Source: Acanthaster planci (lineage: Eukaryota > Echinodermata > Asteroidea > Valvatida > Acanthasteridae). From it: a stretch of 36,851 nt of DNA. The translations under genes were made by a program, and so were the position numbers. Below the pieces are notes generated by a model, which was not told the origin of the DNA, searched no databases, and saw only the letters and a program-made list of their open reading frames with translations. Every line of letters begins with the position of its first letter. Positions within the stretch are counted from its first letter, which is position 1. Below, one piece after another: positions 10,056 to 22,000 of the stretch. The stretch covers positions 1-36,851 of the forward strand of contig NW_019091793.1 in the NCBI RefSeq assembly GCF_001949145.1. Direction: 5' to 3'.

Positions 10056-13000
10056 GTAAGACTTACTAGTATTGTCACCATTAAAAGACTTGCCTGCAAA
10101 TCTATGAAGCAACACTGGAAAGGGGAAAATGTGTTTCTGTAGATCTAATGCAATGTAATCAACCTAGATTGAATTATCTTATGTGGACGCACGTGCCAGT
10201 GTAAGTGGGAGACTTTAAGTTGAATCTCTCTCCCGGTTATACATATCTTTAAATCTTTGCTCCCCACCGATAACGGCCTGTGATCAGTTAACAATTTGTA
10301 TCTTTAAAACAAATTGTTAAATACTTTCCCCGTAGAGTGTCCCTTAGGAAACGAGGAACAGCCAGCGGCAGCAAATTCCCCTCATCCAGACGACGAAGTT
10401 GTACACGAGGAAATTGCTTCTAGCTCAAGCCAGGCACCGATCAATTTACACCGATGTACCATGTTTTTGGGTCAATATACTTCAAACATCAGTGTCAACT
10501 ACGGTAATGTTGATAAAAACAACATACTGAGAATCTTCAATTATTTAAGATAATCAAAATTAACAAACGCTCCCATCGACCCCAAGAACAAACTAAATAA
10601 AATCTATGATGTTTCGATGACGCAAGCTATGACCGATTTGCTTTTCAAACTTAATTAGACATATTCACTGCCCACACAACTAATCTCAGATCTAGTATTC
10701 CTGGACCATTTGCCGTGTCCTATACCTAAAAGTCGTTTTGCCTCATTTTGATTTTCATTCTAATGTTAATTTTTTATGAAAAGGTGCTGCTTTTCAATTT
10801 GGTTGATATTTTATGTTTTTAAAATTTCCACAAAAGACTTAACACTTACCTGGTACACTTTGAACAGAAAGGTCTTCAACCACTGCCACTCCACGTGTGC
10901 CATCGGCTGAGACACCACATGATTACAAACGAGATTATGGTCGGGCTGTGAAGGAAACGAAATTTGATTATCGAGGTACGCTCAAAATCTATCAGTGTCA
11001 AGTGTGCTTAAAATCTTTTCACTTGATGTATTTCTGTTCAGTCAATATTCCAATTAGTCTAGAGCCCGTCACGTGGTCGGTTTAAAATGGCTGAAAAACC
11101 ACCGGCTAGCTAATTCCGTCTGTGCCACCTCGCGCACTACGCACCACTTCAACGCCAACCTCCATATGCAATACCGAGGTGAATACGTCACGCCAACAAT
11201 CATGTATGTAAAAGACATTATTGGTTGAACTAGCGCGTGAACTAACGCGTGCATATTCAATGGTTTGCACTTCCTGGTTCCAAATGACGTCAAACTCTGG
11301 TACTCTATAAGGAGATTGGAATACGACTACTTGCGACACGTACTTACCAAAAATGGCTACAGGGGTGTTTTTAAAGAAAGTAATCTGTTTATCGAAACCG
11401 TAGGAATGTGGTAATTTGTAAACTTTTTGAAGAAAACGGATTCACAATGGGAATAAATCTGTGCTAGGCAAGTGTAATCACATGTTTATTCCCTGACTGA
11501 AAATCATATACAGGGTGTCTCGAATAGAGATCTCACAAAGGCAAAATATGACTACTGATGCCTTCAAACATTGTTAATATGCACGAATGGAAAAGGGTAC
11601 ATGTTGAAAATGACGTGTTAAATCGTCTGCGGTCAACTCCTTCAATTAAGTGCAAGTATTGTCTTCTTGCATGGGGGGGGGACTTTTTCGAGGATATCCA
11701 GTATTTGCTTTATGAAGAGGCCGGTGGCTTGAAAAGAATAGTCTGGAAACGTCAGTATTAATGGATGGTTCAGCTAAAACTATGCAATCAATGTTTCGAA
11801 GAGCCAAGAGAAAAGAAACCTCGTGGGTAACACAAATTACATTCAGGGTGTGATAAAAAATGTACAAGAGGTCATGTGGATAGCTAGGTCATATTTTGAC
11901 TTCAAATGTCCATCCCATTAGCTCTCCTCCAAGATTCTGGTGTGTTATCTTGTGGCGAAGGTCTTTTCAACGAATCAGCTATGGGAAATACAACAAGAGT
12001 CCAAGAATTCATTGCCAGAGATCCTGAATCGGTATGAAATATTTGACAAGGGATTGACCAGATTTAAATAATAACATGAGTGTTTTTCTTCAGTCAAAGA
12101 CACAAATTTATGACCCTTTCATGGTTAAACTTTCACACTCACACTTTCAATAGAAGAATGATTCTAAATTTTCAATCTCAGATCGGAAACGACGTGCCGT
12201 TTAGCGAAAGCGTCACCCAAGTACCATTGTCAATCTTGTGTCGAAAATGGGACTTTCTTTTTTCTGATACAAAAACAACCAAAACATTTTTGGGGAATTA
12301 TTGGGGAATTGAACAATGTGATACAGTTTATTGGATATTTTCGAATGTTTGTATTGGAGTTTTTAAACCAAAATAAGTACATGATAATAAAAATGTATGA
12401 CCTCTCGGTTTATAGTCAAACCAGATTCAAAAAGCAGTTTAAATCGCAAATAAGTGGGTAATAGTGAACTTTTATGAAATTGCCAAGAACCCAACTAATG
12501 CTGGATAGTTCTTGAACATTCTAACTTTCGACACCCTGCCCTACTTTCGACCGATGTAGGGCAGAATACTTTTACAAATTACCTCTTTTGTTTAGAGGGC
12601 AAACTGAATACGTTAATGGGAAAGCTCACTCAGCACTCTAAATTTCATAAAAATTTGATGTCATAAACCCGCAGTTGCTCAAATTGTGCATTTTGTAGGT
12701 CATGTACCAGAACAAGCGAGGGAACACGCCACTGCATGCAGCCGCTTTTGGTGGTCACATGGATACCGTCATTACCTTGGTTTCAAATAAAGCCCAATTG
12801 GAAAAAAAGAACAAGGATGGCTATACAGCACTGGTGTCTGCAATATTTGGGTGAGCTTCTAATTGGGTATACGTAAGAAGTGCCAGTGTCGGGCAAGGGG
12901 GGGGGGACACTGGCGAGCGGAAGAGTGGGGCGGGTTGCTTTACTTGGCCCTGCACTAGTGTGCTGGGCCAGAGGTGATAATTTAAGGAGGTGGGAGGTAC

Positions 13001-16000
13001 AGACTCTAGTGACATTACAAGAAGAAGGGTATTCTGTTCCTGCATTTATAGTTGTCGGTATTTTTTGCGTGGAGAAGCCTGTACCTGTAAAAGTCATGGT
13101 ATTAGATATTAGATATAATTTAGATAAGGCAACTTTTCAATAAGTGTACAAATTACATGTCATTGTACGTGTAAAAGTAACAAAATCATTAATTTTTCAA
13201 ATACATAGCGTGGAGAATAATGACGTGCTTCTTCACGAGTATTGCTTCAACACTATATGTAAACATGCGATATGTTGATGCAGTTTACACTCACTGAAGA
13301 AAATTTACGCATCGGGTAAAGTTGTTTCAGCCGAATCGTACACTTTATATGAAACAGCCTCGTCTTTCTATTGATAAAGAGATGAACCAAATGTTGTGAA
13401 GTATCTTTTGGAATCCGGAAGTAAATCAAACACCGCAAGCAAGAGAGGCTTAACGCCACTTCACGTAGCTGCTCGTGAGGGTCACGAAAGGTGTGTTAAA
13501 GAACTGTTGAGTGTGCCGACACCCAGTGATGTCAACTGCAAGGTAGGTTTAAAAATATATATTAGAATTGTTTAAAAAAGCAAAGGGGATTACTGGGAAT
13601 ATTTTGCATTCCTCAGCTTTGGCTAAGCCGACAAAAGCAAAGGAATTCCCTGAACTCTCCGTTGTTAGTTACAAGATATTAACAAGTTGGTCTTGAAATT
13701 TGAAACAAAATTCAAACACTTTGTTACCATTTCAAGAATTAACATAAATATGGAAATTTATAATTTTGCCATTGACACTGGTTTTATGATTAATTCAATG
13801 AATTATTTGACTGAGTTTGGGGAAAATGATTACATATTTGGTGAAAGTATTAGACAATTTGTGTTTTCACGAAGCGCGGGTCTGGAGGAAGTAAATTGCA
13901 CTTATCTTCTTACAAAGTCAGAAAATGTACGAACCACTGTTTAATTACCACTGTTTAATGAAAACAGAGTTTCAACGGCCGAGTATGCATTACTTAGATT
14001 TTATAATGTGATGATGGGGAAGCAATGAGATCCTCTCAGTAAATCCACCACTTGTTTGAAAGTAAAAGTGAAAGACCAGACACAACCAAGGGATGTGATG
14101 AGGTAGCCATCATTCTTTTAAAGAGTGTTATTTTTCTGTTATCAGGACGGTCGTGGCTATACACCACTGTTTATCGCCATCAAAAAGCACTACATGCCGA
14201 CAATACGATTGTTGGTGGAACATCAAGGCATCAATCTCGGTCTGAAAGATGCACGTCAGAGGAACTCCTTGCACATCGCGGCTATTTGTGGCAACAATTT
14301 GTAGGATTTCATTCATTATGTCCATGTGTCATGTTTTTTGTTTTGGGCAAATATTTATTCCTACGCGTGCATTGCTGCGAATAGGTTCCCGAAACGGAGC
14401 ACACTAGCATTTTTCCCATACACATTAAGCCCATATGACTGTTAGGGGCAATTGGGATAAAAGTTGGGAACCAGACTCTTTTTGCATAATTCAGATATGC
14501 TGAATACAATAAACCCGTTCCCCAAGCGATATTATGAGCTTTAGGTGATCTAATTTGCATAATTAAAATGGCCACCACATTGCCATTTTTTCTTCAATAT
14601 CTCTTTAACCAGCCGTGCAAACATTGTAAATGGAATTTCTATACCCGTGTTTTGAGGATCAAAGGATAGGACTAAGACATAATTAAGGTACATAATGGGT
14701 AATCATTAACATGAATACTAATGATTATGCAAATGAGCTGCCGCCATTAAAGAAAAATTAAACGTCTCTAATATCTTTGGGACAATAATAGCAAAATTGT
14801 CCATTAAACTTTCCATGCACATGACGATTGGAGAATTTGATAAGCAAAGGTCAACTGCATGTGAAATAACTACCGGATTATTAATTGAGCCTTAAATGAC
14901 GTAATGCTAGGTTTACCCCCAGTGTTACCCCTAAAAATCAAAGTGGTGCTTAGCAGGCTCGATAGGAAATCAGTTTCACCCACCAATCCCACGTTCTTGC
15001 ATAGTTTGACGTAGGACAGCATCTGACTGAAGGAATGTGGATGAAGCTCCCAGATTCCCTCACGCTGAGCCCGAGTAAACTGCTATAATATTAAAACATG
15101 TTCATAAAATTCCACCAGAAGGCAAAATTTTCATCATTAGATTTACTAGCTTTGAAATCCTTTGGGAGCTTCTGAAGCCGTTCCTGCTTCGGACATCTTA
15201 TCAACCCTTGAACTCTTTTGGGATTGTTATCGGTAGCCATTGCAGAAACCTCATCATGACATTCCTTGGCTTATTCTGCAGCAAACCTTAGAAATGTTGG
15301 CAACCAAATTTGCCACATGGCTTGTAAGGTATGTTTGTGAGCTCGTATAGCCTTATGGTATGCTTTTCCCGACAGAACAGACTGCTCAGCACCCCCACCA
15401 AGCCTTGAAATCTGAAGCCAAACTTCAGCTAAACCAGATCTAGCCATGTGATCTCCTATAGCATTTAGAAAGTTCATCACAGTGTGAAGTCCAACTAGGC
15501 GAGGGATTAATCGATGGGGATTAAGCGAGGGATCTAGATATTCTTCCATTGACCAGTTCAGTTCCTGAGTTGGAAGTAAAGTGCTTTGTCCACTGTAAGG
15601 ACAGTATGCTCCTGGCCAAAATGTTAAGATATTGCTGTGCACCTTTTCACAACTGTGTTGAGTAAATTCAACTCATAAGCCGAGGCAGGAAGTATGGGTA
15701 AGTATTCTACTGCAGTCTGCTGTGGTTCTTCTGGTGAGATTGATTGAACATTGTCCTAGAAGTTTCTGTATTAGAATCCTGACGTCGTATAAAGGTACAT
15801 CTTGCCAAGCTGACGTATTCTACCAGTCTGCCCAGTATCAATGGAGTACTGGGCTCTGTTTAGGGCTGGAGGCTTATCACATTCTTATTATATTTTTAAA
15901 ATCTTAATCACTTTTTCCAACCGCCAAAGAAACCTATTTTTACAGTCTTGCTTGTTTTGACACGGAGATGTTTGATATTTACGTAATGGTGGCATCTCAT

Positions 16001-19000
16001 TTGCATATTTATAAATGTGTATACCATTAATTACATTACATATGCTACAGGGATACATCAGAAAATGTATGGAATTTGGCTCACATTTTAATTATGTAAA
16101 TTAGAAATCCAAAAACTCAAAACATTACTTGGTTTTATCAGATCCAATATCCAGTATTTTACATGGGCTTTTTAAGAAATTCCCACCCTAGTCATTTACT
16201 AGAACATTCACGGAAAATATGGAATTTCAATACAAATTAGAAACCATCAAAATGAATACGAACTGTTTTGAGTCATACATTTCTGAAATACAGCAAAGCA
16301 CCTTAGTCATCAGATTTCCAGAATAGACTTCGTAATTGACAAACACCAAGACGTAAGCTGTACCCATCGCGCACCGTATTCATTGATTTTCTTTTTTATG
16401 TAGGCCTAATGTTCATGCTTTGCGTTATAATATAGTGGCAGATCTACGGATTTGCAACCACTCTCACTTGCCGCTTATTGATGTAATAAATAATAAGTGA
16501 AATTAAAAAAAGTGAAAATACTGTAGAAGGTAAGATTTTACATTTATTTTAAGTTCGTAAGGAACGTTTCTAGAACCCCCACGTTGATACAAACTCTACA
16601 ATTCTACTGTTACTTCCTCTTTCAGAGTAGTTGGATGGACCTGTGTCATTTTCAGTGTTGCAAACGAGAGACACAAAGTGATAGTGCTATGCAAATCACA
16701 ACCGTAGGAACACTCGGTCACACCATGGGGGTGGTCACACATACTCTGTATCTCTGTGGAGTTAGAAATGTTCTCATTTAAGGATGCACAAGGTAGTTTG
16801 TCTAGGTATCACTGAAGTTGCAATTCTCTTTCTTAATTACAGTGCGGTTGAGCAGATTCTGAAAGCCAAACCCACTTTAATCAATGTCCAAGGAAACGAC
16901 GGTTTCACCGCTCTACACTTGGCTGCTTCCAAAGGCCACTTGGACATTACGCGGACCCTCCTTCAGCAGGTAAGGGGAAGCGAATAGTTCAGAAACACTG
17001 TACTTTGCTTCAACAATCAAAAGAGTACCAAGTGTGACGTCAATTGTACAAGGAAATGTAGTACAAAATGAATTAAGTACGTGCACGTGTTGGTTCACGT
17101 GAAGGTTACCGCGCTGATATCTTTACACATGTTTTTCCGCTTGATGTTTTCACTTTAGTACTTTAATCGATCAGCTGAACAAACCATGCGCATTTTATTA
17201 ATCTATTTTGCTACATATTAATTACCACAGCCTGCTTTCTTCTGCCAGCAATGCAGTGAATATTTTAGTGACACTAAAATTCACTATTCATTGGGTGCGT
17301 TCGATTAGCTTACACGTGTAAGTCAAACTTACACGAGAGCGTTCGTTTAGCCATCACGCGATCCTCGTGCCTGCCCTGGCGTCAGCCACTACTACCCCGG
17401 CTGGCGAGCGGGTCTCTGGAGGCTGCCTGAGTGTAATGAAGTCACGCATGGACTGTTCGTGCATGGATGTACATGATGGAACGTGGCGGGGAATTGACCT
17501 TTTGCCCAGAATGCCTTGGCGAGTACACTGCAGCGTTCGATTACCCTCATTTCGAGGCGTCCCTTGCGTGTAACACTGGTGTATTTTCAGGAAAGCTAAT
17601 CGAACGCACCCATTGTTTCACTAAGAGGACGCGTTTTTAAGTTTGAGAGTACAAGTAAAGTTCAAGGTACACTGGTTCAGCGCAAACCCAGCCAGAATCG
17701 ACCATCCCAGCCCCACCACATTCATCCCATCCTAACTTATTTAAACCGGGGTGAAGAGACAATCTCACACGGGACATTTATTCGAAAAACTTTTTCTTTC
17801 GGTTTAAGCAAATTTGCTCGACGTATCTTAAAAGTACAAAAGGACACACGGCACTGCATCTTGCTGTTATCGAGAAGCGTTACGAGTGCGCCAAGGCTCT
17901 GGTCGACAACGGTGCCGACGTAAACGCCCAGGACGAGGGTGGAAATACCTGTCTCCACTTGGCTATGATGAAAGTTCTCACTGCCAGTGAAGCAATGCTT
18001 GAATCTTCAATGAAAGACAAGGTGAGTGTACTTTTGAAGATTACTTTACAAAAACTTTACAAATCTCTATTGAAAAATCTACCATTTCTCAATTTGGCTC
18101 TTCAGCAGAAGTGATTAGAATTTTCTTTCCCTATATACTGTAGTTACGACGCACAAGCGTTTGGGCATTGTTTAATCTTATGTTTATATTGTAATAAGCG
18201 ATCCAGCAAGCCCACTGTGTACGTAGGCACCTAGCAAAGCTGTTCTCCACTACCACCCCGCGTGTATCAGCCGGGTGGATCTGTCTATAGACACTGCTCT
18301 AAATAAGGCATTTCAAAACAGGAATCCCTGAAGTCGCTTCGGTAGCTTAATAGGTAGTTATTTGAACTAAAGATCCTATACCATGCAAGATATGGGACGG
18401 AGGGGTATCCCCTTACCTGTACAATCCCTATACACACTCTAGACTATTGTTACCTTAATAACCCCCCCCCCCGAAGTCTATAAAGAATTTCTGAGATTCC
18501 GATCAAACAATGACCAACACAAAGGCGCGGTGGCGGAGGGGGGGTTCTCTCCCTCCCACATCTCCCTTAAAATCACAGATCCATAGTCCCTGATTCGAAT
18601 CCGACCCACGTGTGCTATTCAATTTACCAATTTTATCGTGTTTGGGATTTCCTTTTTCAATTGATGAGAAACAGAGTCCAAACGAGAAGGAACTGACTAG
18701 ATACTAACCCGTGAAACCTTGTCTGCTATTTTTCTCAAGACTTTTAGAGGGTTCATGCTTGGACTCTGTTTCTGCCTCAATTGAAAAAGGAAATCCTTTA
18801 CTACCAACTACCGAAGCGACTTAATGGATTCCCGTTTTTGAAATGTCGCATTAAAATGGTGTATTGCATTGTCCCCTCTTCATGAATCATTGGTCCCCAG
18901 CTACTGAAAAAAAGTAGCGCATCCGGTTTCACGGGCTAGTATTAAGTCGATTCCGCTCTAAATGCTGCTTGCAGAGCCATCACAGATTGCCTTAAGCCAA

Positions 19001-22000
19001 CTAAAGTGGATGGCCTTTACTTACACTGTGGCATTGCCCCTCCGCAAATAAGGAGGCAGGCCCTGACCCAAAAGGAGAAGCTAAAACAAGAAAGTGACCC
19101 ACTCCTTTATCTCTTCGAGAGCGAACAACCACCCAAAAGACCCAAATCCAGACACAGCTTCCTCCACTCAGCCCAGGTTCTCAACAACAGTCCTCACTCC
19201 TAACAAATGACAATCTCCAGTCTGCTTCACACAGAGTGCCCTTTTGGGCTTGCCTCAACCAAGGCTGCAAGGCCCTTACGCACAGATTGGGCCATGAAAT
19301 CACCTATTAGGAATAGAAATATCTTTATCCCGGGATTAAATGTTAACTTTTCGCGCCATGCTAATACGACAGGCCAATTAAGTTATTGGATATGCTTCGA
19401 CCGACAACAAAACAGGTTGTGTTTTTAAATGAAATTGACATTCCTTTTGTACAAAGTTGATACGCGTGTGACGCAGGTACGCCGAGTACGCGCAATGAAC
19501 TTATTGTGGAATGAATGGTCTTCGCGTGCACGTCGAACGCGGGCAAGAGCCCGTTTAGAAAGCTTTGCACCAGTCTGTCTAAACTTCTTTCGCCAATGAG
19601 GGTGTGCTTCAACCCAGGCGAATAAAAAGGGCTGCTCTTGAGTGGATTAAGTCCTTTGTATCACATCGCATGCAGGTTGTCACTAACAAAGGAGCCATTT
19701 CAAACTGGTTACCTGTTTGCTGTCGCCTGTTTTTCCAGGGGGTAGGGCCCCCGCCCCAAAGAAAAAGTAATATTTCATACGCGAGTCGTAAAGAAAGTAA
19801 TTGGTATATTTACTTATCAAATATTAGTACCAATACCCTAAGCAAACAACACCAGCAAATAAAAGCAAGGATCTCGGACCCGTGAGTAAGGCTTTTGGGT
19901 TTTTTCTCCCCCAATACCACGTTGAACGAGCCCGAGGTCACACTTGCTTTTGAATGGGCCCCCATACACCAAACGCTAGATACGACGATGCTTATGCTGT
20001 ACTATGCCAACGATTCGTTCCCTTTTTTACATTTCTTTTGTTTGAGATATCCTTGAGTTCGTTTTAATGAGATCTACATTGAGGAAAATAATGGTTTGTT
20101 TTTGGAAAAGAATGTTTTTACCAGATGTTGTATGAAATTTGTTCTTTGTGATTTTTTTCTTAGTTAACTTTCAAGAGATAGGCTATGCATTGTCAGGTTT
20201 GTATTTATTTCTCACAAAAACAAGCAAGAAAACATATATATCAAAAAACAAAATTAAAAAACCTCCTTAAAAGAACTTGGAAAATGTATCTCGTAGAACC
20301 CTTTGTTTACAAAAATAGAAACAGCTTTTTCTATTTGTAGACCTTAGGGGAACGAACTGGAGAATATATATCTGGAAAAAACGAACAGGGGAAAAATATA
20401 CTTCGTGAAAGCGAAGTTGAAAAAAATATACTTTCGAAGGTAACACTACCAACAAATGTGCATTTGTTTAGTGGATCCATCGCGGGAAAAGCTTGAACTT
20501 CAAGGCAGAGCAACCTGGATGATTATCAGAGAGTCTGTTAATCATATCAGCACAGATTAAGGACTATAAATCTCTTATCACCTTCAGACAGAAATTGTTT
20601 TAAACTTGAGTTTTGTGGTTGAACTATTGATGTTCAGCAAACATAATTTTATGCCCTGGGGGCTTTGTGTGAAAGATGTGAGACATTATTTTGTAAATAA
20701 TTATATTTTACTATTGTTTGTGTTGGTATCTAAGGCATGTTTTCCTTAGGAGGCTGTTATTTTGTAAGTTGAGGGGCATTTTGTTCTCATATTTCCGATT
20801 TCCTTTCTTTTTTTTATCTATATCCATCTTACTGTTTGTTAGAGTTTGTCTCTTACTATTTTTAGTTGTTTTATTGGTATCCTTTTTGCCTGTTTCAATG
20901 ATTATCTACTTTATATGTTTCAGCCGTTACAAAGTTTATTTGGGGTTGAATAATTATTATATGCTTATGTTTGAACTGATCTTTATATCTCTTTGTATAG
21001 TTTATATTTCACGTACTTGCCCGTCTTTGTCGATTTCTTTGTTTCTGTTTTTTCGTCTGTTATATTCAGTCCATTTGTTTGTTTTTATTTTTCCCGCGTC
21101 GTCCATTTTCTAGTTTCGTTGATAGTTTTCAAATGTGTCATTTTGTACTTTTGGCAGTTTTATGTCTCTCGTTTTATTTTGTTTGGCTGCGCTTTGTGTC
21201 TTTATATTTCAATTGTACTTTTCATTAATTCAGTTTTATTTCACACACTGAATAGACAAAAAATTGAATTATAGACGTCAGCGATGAAATAAGGAAATCC
21301 TGATTTAAAATAAGGAAGGAGATCGAGTTTATATTAAGAGAAAGAGTGCAGGGCACATTCAAAAAGCCGAAGCTTGTGTCGTAAATGTCCTTAATGACTT
21401 GGAGATGAAACAAGAAATTAAGGACAACAAAGTCGACTAACATCGAAAAAGTTTCTTAATTAAATTAAATATAAGTGGTGTTTTCAAAATAAGCAATTGG
21501 AACAGCATGTGAACGTCTAATAAATCCGGAAAAAGATGAGTGAAGCGAAGAATTAACCCGCATGAAAAAATAAACACAAACAATTAAAGTGTCCGTTTTG
21601 TAGTCAAGAAAAACAAACTCTGCTAGGTTTTGAAAAAATTTTTACAAACGGACTTAAATTTATCCACGGACGACTGAGCTTTCACCTCTTTATCGACACT
21701 GTTCCAAAGACGGGGCTCTAAAAACCACACGTGTTAATAGAATATTGAGGTGCAAATGAATTGTATAATTGCTTAATCTTGAGCAGTGCCAGTGAGTGTC
21801 TTATGCAGTACTGAAAGTTTAGAAAACATCTTAGGAAGGAGCTCATGGGTATATTTGTGCGTAAAAATTTCTGTATACATGTAGTTTGTTAATGTCTGGC
21901 TGCGTTAAAATGTTTAATCTAGGCAAAAGTGTTGCTGTGTGCTAACGAAGATGGAAAAAAGTACTTTGGATAGTTGTTATTGAATAAAGTTGTTTTGAGT

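Larger units (their letters stand above)
14146..18021 (+). repeat. Ankyrin cassette copy 1 (A1-B1-C1)
   Basis: This is the oldest and most diverged copy of the three-exon cassette. It differs from copies 2-4 by a 15-nt longer A exon and many substitutions. Its intron downstream of C1 still shares a short block (about 18092-18140) with the intron downstream of C4 (about 30692-30735), showing that the copies share intron ancestry. Confidence 0.75.

Noticed and set aside
13687-13944. 85-residue open frame in intron 6-7
   Set aside because: No similarity known to me, and it lies between two well-supported ankyrin exons in an intron.
18521-18612. Functional tRNA gene
   Set aside because: A- and B-boxes are near consensus, but I cannot find an acceptor stem and anticodon arm that pair properly.
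20718-21274. Long hydrophobic open frames that look like a multi-pass membrane protein
   Set aside because: The plus strand is simply T-rich here, which yields Phe/Leu/Ser/Ile codons in all frames; there are no conserved motifs.
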